From: Ceratopteris richardii
Lineage: Eukaryota > Streptophyta > Polypodiopsida > Polypodiales > Pteridaceae
Direction of reading: 5' to 3'
Assembly: GCA_020310875.1 (NCBI GenBank)
Contig: CM035408.1
Span: 147,234,907 to 147,298,906 of the forward strand
Length of the DNA stretch: 64,000 nt
Shown here: positions 29,491 through 41,793 of the stretch, one piece after another
How the letters are laid out: each line of letters begins with the position of its first letter
How positions within the stretch are numbered: the first letter of the stretch is position 1
Notes under the pieces: generated by a model
The model's input: only the letters and a program-made list of their open reading frames with translations
Told to the model about the DNA's origin: nothing
The model's database searches: none
Made by a program: the position numbers and the translations under genes

Positions 29491-29601
29491 TGCAAAAATA
29501 CAATAAAAATAAAAATATATATAAAATAGGTCTTTAGGATTTTTAGGTTTTTTACATATATATAATTACATATATAAAAAATAGGGTTTTATGGTTTTAT
29601 T

Positions 29602-29635
<34 letters not shown>

Positions 29636-29740
29636 ATAGAAATTAGAATATATAAATAAATATATATAAAAAATAGGATTTTAGGTCTTTAATTAAATTA
29701 TATATATAGAATTAAATATATGAAAAATAAGGTTTTAGGT

Positions 29741-29872
<132 letters not shown>

Positions 29873-30119
29873 AGGAAAAAAAGTATAATATACAATCAAA
29901 TGTATCTAAAAAATAGGATTTTATTATAGATAAATAAATATGAAAAGAGCTAGGATTTTTTAAATAAATTAAATATATAAAAAATAGGATTTTAGGGTTT
30001 TTAATTAAATTAAATATATATAATTAAATATTAGTATATATAATCATATATTTATAAAAAATAGGAAAAAAAGTACAATATATAATCGAATGTACTATGT
30101 ATAATTAAGTGTCATGAGA

Positions 30120-30489
30120 AAGGAGATAAGGAAGAGAGCTCACACACACAATCTCACAATCAAGGAAAAGCGCACACACACACACAGATTGAGGCAAGGA
30201 AGAATGATCTTCTTCTTCTTCTATTACATAAAAGGAATGTACAAGAAGGACCTAAAAACAAGAATACATGTGCAATATATAAAGACCAGTACATAAAGAA
30301 AAAATCTAATATCCGCGAATGAGTGAGCTGGCAAGAAACGAATGTGCCATCACTCTCGGTAGATACATCTAATAAAGCTCAATGAAGTGTCCCTGACATA
30401 TACTAGCGTGACCACTATACATGTCAGAGAAATGAAAAAGTGATACATGTTATCCTGGATCATCGCTTATTGAGCTTGATATCTCAACA
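30120..30489 (-). repeat. Probable 3' LTR of copia A
   Basis: On the minus strand the purine tract GAGCTTGAGGGGGAG is followed directly by TGTTGAGATATC, the start of an LTR. The far end is not fixed; A/T-rich and (CA)n sequence follows near 30120-30190. No partner LTR is found in the window. Confidence 0.55.
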
Positions 30490-33400
30490 CTCCCCCTCAA
30501 GCTCAATGCCATGTCCTCTAATCCAAGAATCTTCCAAAAATTCTTTAGCTTTTTTGCTCCAAGTGCTTTAGTGAAAATATCAACAACCTGCTCATGTGTT
30601 CTCACATAAACAAGATCAATATCACCTACTAATACCTTCTCTCTGATGAAGTGATAATGTACCTCGATATGCTTTATTCTCGCATGAGATAGAGCGTTCT
30701 GTGCTAACTTTATGCTGCTAAGATTATCACAATAGATGGTGATAGGCTTTTGCACTTCCACACCTAAATCTGCAAGTAGCATCTCCAGCCATGATGCCTC
30801 ACATGCTGTCATTGTAGCACCTCTATACTCAGCCTCTATACTCGACAAAGCAATAGTGGGTTTCTTCTTACTGCTCCATGTAATAGCTGCACTCCCAACT
30901 GAGAATAGAAAGTCACTAGTAGATCTTCTATCTGGAATGCTACCAGCCCAATCTGCATCAAGAGTATCCATGTACCTGCAAATCTACACCAGCTTCATAA
31001 AACAATGCATAATCCAAAGTAGCACTCACATAATGTAGATGCACCTCAAAGCATCTAAATGTGGCTTCCTGGGAACTTGCATAAATTGACCTTTCAAGTC
31101 CAACAGTGTAGCTAAGATCAGGCCTTGTAATTGTGAGATATATCAAACTTCCCATAATTTTCCTGTACATAGTGGCGTTTTTCAATGCTTCACCTGATGT
31201 AGTATCTAACTTCAAATTATGATCTAATGGCATAGAAATTGGCTTACAATCAGCCATACCATACTTTTGTGGCATATTCAAGGCATATTGGCTCTGCGAC
31301 ATCCATATATCTGTTTTTGTATGTATAAACTCAATGCCCAAGAAGTAGCGCATCATACCAAGGTCTTTCATGTCAAATTCCTGCATAAGAAGTTGCTTTA
31401 CCTCTTTAATGCTTTCTTCATTATCACCATCTACAATCAAGTCATAAACATAAATAGCCACAATTGTGATGCCATCATCACCCTTGCATATAGTGAATGA
31501 TCTGCATCACACATAGAAAACCCAACAATGGTTAAGTAATCTGCAATCCTTGCATGCCATGCACGAGGAGCTTGCTTAAGCCCATACAAAGCCTTTGCGA
31601 CCTGTAAACATATTCTAGATGCTTTGAATCTTCATATCCTTGTGGCTGGTCCATGTATACTTCTTCCAGTAACTCACCATGTAGGAAAGCATTCTTCACA
31701 TCCATCTGATGCAAAGTCCATCCTTTTGCTGTAGCTAATGCAACAAGTGTTCTGACAGTAGACATTTTAGCTAGAAGGCTGAATGTTTCCTCATAATCAA
31801 TTCCATATGTTTGTGCATATCCATTTGCTACCAATCGTGCTTTGTACCTGCTTATGCTACCATCATTGTAACATAATCCTGGTAGGAGATGGTTGAACCA
31901 CACCCTAAGAGAGAGGATTAGGAAGTAATCCTCAACCATGGCTTTTGGGGCAAGTGGTTAGCCCATCACATTCCTAACCAAGAGGTTGTGAGTTCAATTC
32001 CTTACATTGGTATCAGAGCCTAGGAAGTAGGCTTGGGCAAGGTGGAATGATCCAATGGCCTCTAAAAAAGGCGCTTGGGCATCCTCTATGTGAAAGGGTA
32101 GGAATTGTGGAAGGCGCGCGCGTCGGCTTCAAGGATGGACCTTACAATGATTGGGGTGTATCTCTCAATCCGTAGGTCGGATTGAGGCGTGTAATATACC
32201 GTTGGAAAGCTCTCGGAACGAACTTTCCAATGAGCTAGCTTGGAAGTGTGAATTCCTTGGAAATCCTTGGCTGGCACTTGATTGAGTGTTCAAGATACCA
32301 AGCATGGGTGAGAACAAGGTTCAAGACTGAGGTTGAGAACAAGGGCTCGAGACACCAAGGTTGCGAACAAGAAGGTTCAAGACACCAAGGTTGAGAGCAA
32401 GGGTTCAAGAGACCAAGGTTGCGAACAAGGTTCAAGAAACTGTGCGAGGTTGAGGAACATCAATTCAAGGGCACCTAGGGAGTTCAAGGGATTGATCACC
32501 GAGGCTAGAGGGATACAAGAGTAGATCATTGAGGACAATGATCGACCAAGGGGGGAAGAATGTAACATAATCCTGGTAGGAGATGGTTGAACCACACCCT
32601 AAGAGAGAGGATTAGGAAGTAATCCTCAACCATGGCTTTTGGGGCAAGTGGTTAGCCCATCACATTCCTAACCAAGAGGTTGTGAGTTCAATTCCTTACA
32701 TTATACCAATGTAAGGAATTGAACTCACAACCTCTTGGTTAGGAATGTGATGGGCTAACCACTTGCCCCAAAAGCCATGGTTGAGGATTACTTCCTAATC
32801 CTCTCTCTTAGGGTGTGGTTCAACCATCTCCTACCAGGATTATGTTACAATCATCATTGTGCTTTACCTTGTAAACCCACTTGCAACATATGGGTTTCTT
32901 TCCTCGTGGCAATGGAACCAACGCGTTCAGCATCTTGTATTACCTTTTTCATGCAGGCATAATGACGTGCCATGTAACTATCATATGTCAATCATTGCAC
33001 TCAATTCCACATCCTCCCAAATCTTCTTGGTCTTGGGTCACTTCTCCTTGTATCATCTGCATGTGCCTTTCTTACTCATGGAGTCTTCACAGAGGGGCAA
33101 TCCAAGTTCCTTATCAAGACTGTTTTCTGAATCGCTTGAATCTCCATCAACATCTTCAAAACTTGCACATGTTTTACTACCAGCAAAAATCTTTTCTTTA
33201 CCTTTCTTGGATGTATTTGAGGAATTTGCTAAACTAAAATTTCCATGCAATCTTCCACTCCATGGATTTGAATTGGAACTATTTCTTGGTGTTTCATCTG
33301 GTCCACTTAGAGCTTGAGATTCTGCACTTGATTTTCCAGCATTTTCTTTGTCAATTGATTCAAGATTAAGTCCATCTTTTGCATTTGAATAGAATCTTGA

Positions 33401-33577
33401 CATTTCATCAAATATCGAATCTCTGCTCACCTTCACCTGTCGTGTGAGTGGCTTATAACATTTATATCCCTTTTGCTCAAGGGAGTATCCAATGAAGACA
33501 CAATTTTTTGCTTTCAGATCAAGCTTCATCCTCAACTCATCTGGAACATGTACATATGCAATACAAAAAAAAACTTT
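30450..33577 (-). pseudogene. Copia A: degenerate pol, interrupted by a TRIM
   Basis: Read on the minus strand: the end of integrase and linker (33563-33053, AYVHVPDELRMKLDLKA and FIGYSLEQKGYKCY), then the TRIM insertion (32849-31867), reverse transcriptase (31866-31532, [20 protein letters not shown] and [12 protein letters not shown]; continuing 31461-30958) and RNase H (30971-30450, ITWSSKKKPTIALSSIEAEYRG and [14 protein letters not shown]). The catalytic YVDD reads YVYD. Several stops and shifts show it is dead. Integrase sequence upstream of KVF is missing: the frame is cut near 33577, where unrelated sequence begins. Confidence 0.85.
31867..32849 (+). mobile_element. TRIM element with a third, inverted LTR
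   Basis: Three 140-bp LTR copies: 31867-32006 (forward), 32561-32700 (forward) and 32710-32849 (inverted). A primer-binding site TTGGTATCAGAGCC follows the first LTR, and a purine tract AAGGGGGGAAGAA precedes the second. A 9-bp link (TTATACCAA) joins the second to the inverted third and contains the inverted first bases of the primer site. The whole is flanked by ATCAT at 31862-31866 and 32850-32854, so it entered copia A as one unit in this rearranged form. It has no coding capacity. Confidence 0.9.
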
Positions 33578-33629
33578 TGTTAGCAGCCAGTGTGGATGAT
33601 CACTTGTATTGTAAACATGTATTTCTGAT
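33578..33629. other. Short stretch between copia A and copia C
   Basis: 52 bp starting TGTTAGCAGCC that do not belong to copia A or to the LTR of C. Without copia C it would join the sequence at 51887. It may be the beginning of an LTR of the gypsy element on the far side, but no second copy is found to prove this. Confidence 0.35.
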
Positions 33630-34425
33630 TGTTGGAGAATTCCTCTCCTATTTGCAGTGGAAAGTGTTGAAGATCTTCTCAAGATCAAGACTTTTACCAA
33701 CAATTGAACATTCAAATGAAAACTAGTATCAACTGGAAAATGCAATGAACTTCAAACTTTCGTCGCTCAAAACTAGACACTTATAGCTTCAAATGAGCTA
33801 TCAAACACACAATTTGGAGTAGTTTTGCTTTGGCAACTCTTTGCCTCAAAATAGGATGCCTATCCACTCAGTTAGACTAAAAACTGGACTTCACTAAAAA
33901 TTGAATAACTCATAGAACATAAAGAATTTGATAAAACTATTCTATATAGAGGAATTACTTGAGATAATCTTTCCAACGAATGTTTAAAATATAAAAATTG
34001 ATACATATGTTGAGAGATGTGACTCTCACAATCAGGCTACCCAAAAATTGGTATGCGGCTAGACATAGTCTATGAGAGTGAAGAGAACAAAATGACTCAA
34101 ACCAAATGAACTACCTACAAGGGGACTTCCATGCCTTCTTCCTCTATTCTTAAGTGTCCTCCCTTGCTTCGTTTATAGCCCAGTGGCCAAAACCTCTCAT
34201 GATGAGTTTGAGAGCTCTTCTCCATAATTCTTCCACTACTTTGATTAGCCATTCCTCTTCGAGTTCAACTTTTTTGGATTTGATTCTCTTTTGATTGATT
34301 CTCTTTTGACCTCGACTACTTGCTGAAGTAAATGCTTCCATTTTTAATTTTTGTATTTTACTTCCATTTGAAGAAAATCCTGTTTTGCAAAAATATATAA
34401 GACCTTACTTCTTTATTTTCTAACA
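33630..34425 (-). repeat. 3' LTR of copia C
   Basis: 796 bp. On the minus strand the purine tract GAGCTTGAGGGGGAC lies directly before it. Confidence 0.9.
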
Positions 34426-36699
34426 GTCCCCCTCAAGCTCACATGTGAGCTTGCACCTTCAGCCATATCCTGCAAGTTGATTTCATCCTTAAACCTCTTT
34501 AGCTTAGAAGCATCTAAGGACTTTGTAAACATGTCTGCAACCTAGTCATTAGTTCTATTTTATATCCACATCCTTGCTCAAAACTTTTTCTCGAACATAA
34601 TGATAATGCACTTCTATGTGCTTACTTCGTGCATGAAACATTGGATTGTTTGTCAAGTGAATAATTGAAATGTTGTCACTATAAATTGGAATGGTCTCTA
34701 CCTCCATTTCAAGATCAATGAAAAGCTTCTTAATCCACATAGCCTCACAAGTTGCAAAGGCTAATCCTCTATATTCAGCTTCTGTAGATGATAGTGCAAG
34801 AGTAGGTTGCTTCTTTGAGCTCCATGTGAATGGTTTGCTACCTATCATGAATACATTACCTGAAGTGGATCTTCTATCTTCCTTCAAACCAAACCAATTA
34901 GCATCACTAAATACCTTTACCTACAATTTTTCATCATATCTATAAAACAAGGGATGATTGACTGTGTGCTTCACATATCTTAACACTTGTTTGGTTGAAT
35001 TTAAATGTTCACTTATTGGAGTTTGCATAAATTGAGAAAGAACTCCAATGATGTAACAAATCTGGTCTTGTGATCGTAGCATAGATCAATGAACCTATAA
35101 TACTCCTATATGTAGTTACATCATGTAGCTTCTCTCCATCAGTTGAGCATAGCTTCACATTTGTGTCCATAGGTTGAGTGAGTGGTTTGCATTCACTCAT
35201 TCCACATTTGAAAAGAACATCCAATAGGTACTTTCTTTGCATCAAGTAGATGCCATCTTTCCCATAGACTACCTCAATGCCTAAAAAGTATTTCAGCTCA
35301 CCTAGATCAGAAATTTTAAACTCCTTATCGAGTTTTCTTTTTATCTCTTATTCCTGCAACATTACTTCTTGTTATGATGAGATAATCAACATATATGCAA
35401 ATGTATACATGTTTGACTTCTTCTTTCTTCATGTAGAGAGATGGATCTGCACTATTTGGACTATACCCACACCTTGTGAGGTAGTCAACCAATCTTTGGT
35501 TCCAAGCACGTGGTGCTTGCTTCAGCCCGTACAAAGATTTCTTCAATCTACAAAAAAAATCTGGATGCTTTTTATCTTCAAATCCAATCAATTGACTCAT
35601 GTATACCTCTTGTTGAAGTTCACCATTGAGAAAAGAATTTTTTATGTCAAGTTGGTACAATGGCCATCTCCTTTTTGCACTCACTACAATCAAGGTTCTA
35701 ATTGTTCCTATCTTTGCAATGGGGCTGAAAGTCTCTTCATAGTCGATGCCATGAGTTTGCTTGAATCCTTTTGCTACTAGTCTAACTTTATGTCTTGCTA
35801 GAGAACCATCAGCATTTCTCTTTATTTTAAACACCCATTTATTTGGAACAACCTTCATACCTTCAACTAGCTCCCATGTGTGATTGTCCTTGAGAGCTTT
35901 TATCTCTTATTGCATAGCTTCTTGCCATTCTTTTTGTGTACATGCTTCTTCATATGCATCCGGTTCTTTATCTTTGACCACCTATGCCATATATGCAAAA
36001 TTCTTTGCAATAAAACTATCATAGCTCAACCTTTGAATTGGATACCTTGGTTTTGAAGACCTCCTTTTATTTCCTTTTGAATGTTGCTTCTTCAACCGGT
36101 TCAATTTTACCTTTGGTATAATCACCTCTTCATACTCTTCTTCACTTGCATTTGAATCACTATTTTGGGCTACACTTTCAGCTTCAACTTTTTCATAACC
36201 TGATGTTGGTGATGAGGAATGGCTCCTTAGTCTCCCCTTCCATGTTGAGATTTCTCCATGTGATGTAGAAGCTTCTCGACCTCACATTTGAGTGCTTGTT
36301 TGCTGAAATTCTTCTTGGACAACACCTCCATCATCTTCACAATTTTCTTCAAGAATCTTCTCTTTCCCTTTTTCTTCAAACCATGGTGTTAGCTCATTAA
36401 ATACCACATCTCGTGAGAGTCGTAGCTTCTTCGTCACCGGATTGTAGCACATGTATCCTTTTTGCTCCGATGAATATCCATTTTTCTGACTTTGCCTCCA
36501 TCTTTGTCCTTCGTTCTTGAGGGATGTGAACATAGCACACACATCCAAAAACTTTGAGATGTGTAAGGTTAGGTTTCTTACTGGAATAAACCCCCTTGGG
36601 AGTTAAATTATGCACTCCAGCCATTGTGCACTTGTTCATTAATTAAACAACCGTACTATTTGCTTCAGCCCAATAGTTTAGTGGCCCCTTCATCTCGTT
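34426..36699 (-). pseudogene. Copia C pol, 3' part (integrase end, RT, RNase H)
   Basis: Minus strand: integrase C-terminal pieces (36639-36282, HLKVFGCVCYVHIPQERRTK), linker, reverse transcriptase (35858-35325, [20 protein letters not shown] and DIKNSFLNGELQQEVYM), connection (35245-35009) and RNase H (34945-34555, [17 protein letters not shown] and [18 protein letters not shown]). Stops and shifts separate the pieces. It is close in sequence to copia B. Confidence 0.88.
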
Positions 36700-37491
36700 T
36701 GTTGGAGAATTCCTCTCCTACTCACAGCGGAAAGTGTAGATGACCTTCTCAGGATCAAGACTCTTGCCAACAGCAGAACCTTCAAATGAAAACTGGTACC
36801 AAGTAAAATATCCAATGAAATTGAAACTTTGGTCACTCAAACTAGACACCTAGAGCTTTCAAATGCGATATCAAACACTCAATTTGGAGTATATTTGACT
36901 TGGCAACTATTTGATTCAAAACAGACTACCTGTCCACTCAGTTAGGCTGAAAACTGGACTTCACTAAAACCTGCATAACTCACACACCATAAAGAATTTC
37001 ATAAAACTGTTTTGGATAGAGGAATTACTTGAGATAAGCTTCCCAAGGAATGTTTAAAAACTAAAATTGGATACATATATTGAGAGATATGACTCTTACA
37101 AGTAGACTACCCAAAAATGGGTGTGCAGTTGGACATACTCTATGAGAATAAACTGAACGAAATGACTCAAAACAAATGAAGTAGTTACAAAGGGGCTTCC
37201 ATGCCTTCTTCCTCTATTCTTGAGTGTCCTCACTTGCCTCTTTTATAGCCAAGTGACCAAAAACTCTCATGATGAAGTTGAGAGCTCTTCTCCATCATTT
37301 CTCCACTACTTTGGACAGCCACTCCTCTTACAGTTCAGCTTTTGGATTTGATTCTCTTTTGAATGATTCTCTTTTGGCCTCCACTACTTGCTGAAGTAAA
37401 TGCTTCTATTTTTCATTTTTGTATTTTCCTTCTACTTGAAGAAAATCCTTTTTGCAAAAATATATATGAGCTTACTTCTTTATTTTTAACA
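36700..37491 (-). repeat. 3' LTR of copia B
   Basis: 792 bp, starting TGTTGGAGAATTCC on the plus strand. A purine tract precedes it on the minus strand. Confidence 0.9.
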
Positions 37492-40400
37492 CTCCCCCTC
37501 AACATCACATGTGAGCTTGCACCTTCAGCCATATCCTGCAAGTTGATTTCATCTTTGAACCTCTTTAGCTTAGAAGCATCAAGGAACTTTGTAAGCATGT
37601 CCGCAACCTGGTCATTAGTTCCAATAAACTTTATATCCACATCCTTGCTCAAAACTTTTTCTCAAACATAATGATAATGCACTTCTATGTGCTTGCTTCG
37701 TGCATGAAACATTGGATTGTTTGTCAAGTGAATGCTTGACATGTTGTCACCATATTGGAATGGTCTCCACCTGCACATCAAGATCAGCCAAAAGCTTCTT
37801 AATCCACATAGCTTCACAAGTTGCAAAGGTTAAACCTCTATATTTAGCTTCTGTAGATGATAGTGCAACAGTAGGTTGCTTCTTTGAGCTCCATGTGATA
37901 GGTTTGCTACCTATCATGAACACATAACCTGAATTGGATCTTCTGTCTTCCTTCGAACTAGCCCAATCAGCATCACTTAATCCTTTTACCTGCAATTCTT
38001 CATCATATCCATAAAATAGAGCATGATTGAGTGTGTGCTTTACATATCTTAGCACTCGTTTGGCTGAATTTAAATGTTCACTTGTTGGAGCTTGCATAAA
38101 TTGAGAAAGAACTCCAACAATATAACACAAATTTGGTCTTGTGATCGTAGCATAGATCAATGAACCTATAATACTCCTGTATGTAGTTAGATCATGTAAC
38201 TTCTCTCCATCATTTGAGCATAGCTTCACATTTGTGTCCATAGGTTGAGTGAGTGGTTTGCATTCACTCATTCCAAATCTGAAAAGAACATCCAATAGGT
38301 ACTTTCTTTGCATCAAGTAAATGCCATCTTTCCCATAGACTATCTCAATGCCTAAAAAGTATTTCAGCTCATCAAGATCTGAAATTTTAAACTCCTTACC
38401 GAGTTTCATTTTGATCTCTTGTATTCCTGTAACATTACTTCCTATTATGATGAGATCATCAACGTATATGAAAATATATATTTGCTTGCCTTCTTCTTTC
38501 TTCATGTAGAGAGAGGGATCTGCATTACTTGGACTATACCCACACCTTGTGAGGTACTCGACCAATCTTTGATTCCAAGCACGTGGTGCTTGCTTCAACC
38601 CATACAAAGCTTTCTTCAATCTACAAACAAAATTTGGATGCTTTTTGTTTTCAAATCCAATCGGTTGACTCATGTATACCTCTTCTTGAAGTTCACTATT
38701 GAGAAAAGCATTTTTTATGTCAAGTTGGTACAATGGCCATCTCCTTGTTGCACTCACTGCAATCAAGGTTCTAATTGTTCCCATCTTTGCAACCGGGCTG
38801 AAAGTCTCTTCATAATCGATGTTGTGAGTTTGCTTGAATCCTTTTGCTACTAGTCTAGCTTTATGCCTTGCTAGAGAACCATCAGCATTTCTCTTTATTT
38901 TAAACACCCATTTATTTGGAACAATCTTCATACCTTCAGCCTTTGGAACTAGCTCCCATGTGTGATTGTCCTTGAGAGCTTTCATCTCTTCTTGCATAGC
39001 TTCTTGCCATTCTTTTTGTGTACATGCTTCTTCATATGCATCCGGTTCTTCTTCTTTGACCACCTGTGTCATATATGCAAAATGCTTTGCAATAAAACTA
39101 TCATAGCTCACCCTTTCAATTGGATACCTTGCTCTTGAAGACCTCCTTTCATTTCCTTTTGAACATTGCTTCTTCAACTGGCTCAACTTTACCTTTGGTG
39201 TGATCACCTCTTCATACTCTTCTTCACTTGCATTTGAATCACTATTTTGGGCAGCACTTTCAGCTTTAGATCTTTCATAAGCTGATGTTGGTGATGAGGA
39301 ATGACTCCATGTTGAGCTTTCTCCAAGTGATGTAGAAGCTTCTGGACCTGACGTTTGAGTGCTTGTTTGCTGAAATTCTTCTTGTATAGCACCTCCATCA
39401 GAATCTTCTCTTTCCCTTTGTCCCCAAACCATGGTCTTAGCTCATCAAATACCACATCTCGTGAGACTCGTAGCTCCTTTGTCACCGGATTGTAGCACCT
39501 ATATCCCTGTTGCTCCGATGAATATCCAATAAGAATACATTTTTCGGACTTTGCCTCCATCTTTGTCCTTAGTTCTTGAGGGATGTGAACATAACACACA
39601 CATCCAAAAACTTTGAGATGTGTAAGGTCAGGTTTCTTACCGGAATAAACCTCCTCGGGAGTTAGATTATGTACTCCAGCCGTTGTGCACTTGTTCATCA
39701 AATAAACGGCCGTACTAGGTGCTTCAGCCCAATAGTTTAGTGGCATCTTCATCTCGTTGAGCATGCATCTTGCAACTTCTATGATATGTCGATTTTTCCT
39801 TTCAGCTATTTCATTTTGTTGAGGTGTGTACCTACATGTAAATTGTCTCTTGATGCCATTTTCATAAAGAAAATATGAAAATTCTTTGGAGAAATATTCT
39901 CCTCCTCCATCGGACCTCAAGGTCTTTATGTAGCGTCCTGTTTCCTTTTCTACATGTGCTTTAAATCTCTTGAACATGGAGAACACATCTGATTTTTGTT
40001 TTATGCCAAAAATCCATACTTTCCTTGAATGATCATCAATAAAAGTGACAAAATATCTATTACCAACCACTGATGGTTGTTGTGATGGTCCCCATACATC
40101 CGTGTGTAACAAGTCGAGGACATTCCTTGCCACATAGTTGCTTTTCTTGAATGGTTGTCGAGTTTGCTTTCCTAGTTGGCATGCTTCACAAAACTCATGT
40201 AGTCCAGCATCATTGAATCTTGGAAGACCTCTTACCACTTCATGGTTGCTCATGTCCTTGAGCTTGGGAATGTTGATATGTCCAAACATTTTGTGCCACA
40301 AATCAATTTCAGCAATCCTCTTGTTTCCAAATCGAATATACATCACCTTTCCATGCGGTTGTTGAATGTCCAAAGTGAACATCCTTCCTTCTTTCCTTCC

Positions 40401-40688
40401 TTGAGCAATGACCTTGAATCCTTCTTTTGGATTCTTTATAAAGCAGCCTTTTTCATTGAAGATAACATGATATCCTTTCTCTACCATTTGTCCTACTGAA
40501 ATCAAATTCTTTGCAATAGTAGGAACATGAAGAACATCAGCCAATACCTTCTTGTCTCCAAGCTTGATATCTCCAACATGCTCAATTCGTGTTGAGTTTC
40601 ATCGCCGGTCTCCACACATCCTTTTCCACTTGGAGCTTGTAGCTTTTTTGAACAAATCTCCTTGGCATGTCATATGGTTGCTGCAACT
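37492..40688 (-). pseudogene. Copia B pol (protease end, integrase, RT, RNase H)
   Basis: Minus strand 40544-39204 holds GAG-pre-integrase and the integrase core ([55 protein letters not shown]). 39432-37747 holds linker, reverse transcriptase ([46 protein letters not shown]) and RNase H ([30 protein letters not shown]). A frameshift lies near 39400, a second near 37750 where the last RNase H segment (37652-37492) changes frame, and another near 40590. Otherwise long open stretches remain, so it decayed recently. Confidence 0.9.
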
Positions 40689-41767
40689 TGTTGGTGCATT
40701 TTACCCAAGCCTACATGCTTGATATATTTGATATCATCCTCATTTGTAAGTCACATGAGTAGTCATGTGAACATCTCTTGTAAAAGAGTTCATTTTTATC
40801 TCTTATAATTGAAAAAAGAAAAAGGAAAAGGATGGCTTACCTCATGCATGATGTAAAAGCAATTTCGTGGCTCTAACTACCAAAACCCACAACTTTTTGA
40901 GCTGAGGGAATATCTCCTAACTTTGGGGATCACTTTTAGGTGGAGCCATTCGAATTCGAATTCAAAACTCCCTCTAAGAATAGCTATAAAAGGAGCAAGA
41001 AGGAAGAGGCGATTAGCAAGCCTTGTACCTGACCACTTGATGTCATTTTGTAGAGATTGAAGAGCTTACTCAATAGATCTATCATTCTACTCCCATTGTG
41101 CAAAGATTCATTGCCAATGTGATTGTAATCATATGTGAATCTATACATTTATCATCATTTACTTCTCTGTTTTGTTCTCTGCTATACTCACTCAGAGCAG
41201 TACCTTCAGAAGGTTATATCTCGAGTTTTACTGAACCTTTTTCAGTGATTTAATGTGCGTTGGATAGCTCTTACGGTCTAGTTTCTGCATATAAATTTTC
41301 AAGGTCATTGAATTTATAATTTTGGATATATCTGCATTTTACGGCTCACTGATCTATCTCTGCAAAGCCCCGAGAATGGTGGGCATGTTCCAGAAATTGA
41401 TAAATCTTGTTCTCAGTGCTCAGTCCATCATTTGAAGTGTTTTAACTTGGATTGGGAAGCTTGCTAAGTCTATTTGCTATGACCAAAAGGAATTTTTCTA
41501 ATTTCTACCAGGTTGAGAGCACTGCTCATTTTTTCCAGCAGGTGTATGCCCAAAAATAGCAAGTTCTGGGAGCTAGTCATTTCGTAGCTAGTCTATCTTG
41601 ACTTAAACTTTTGGGATACATGTTCCAAAGTACTTGGCTGATATTTTGGTGGATTTAGGAAGCTTAAAGGGTCTACTAATCAACTCTGAAGTCTCAGTTG
41701 GCTGGTGTGAAGCTGGTTGTAGCAGCACCTACTCATCTTTGGATTGCATCCACCATCTCTCTTCACA
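40689..41767 (+). repeat. 5' LTR of copia D
   Basis: 1079 bp, partner of 46014-47092. Confidence 0.93.
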
Positions 41768-41793
41768 GTGGTATTAGAGCATAGTCAAGCAAC

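Noticed and set aside
33578-33629. Calling this the 5' LTR start of the gypsy element
   Set aside because: It would fit TGTTAGCAG plus 51887 onward, but no second LTR copy or duplication was found to support it.
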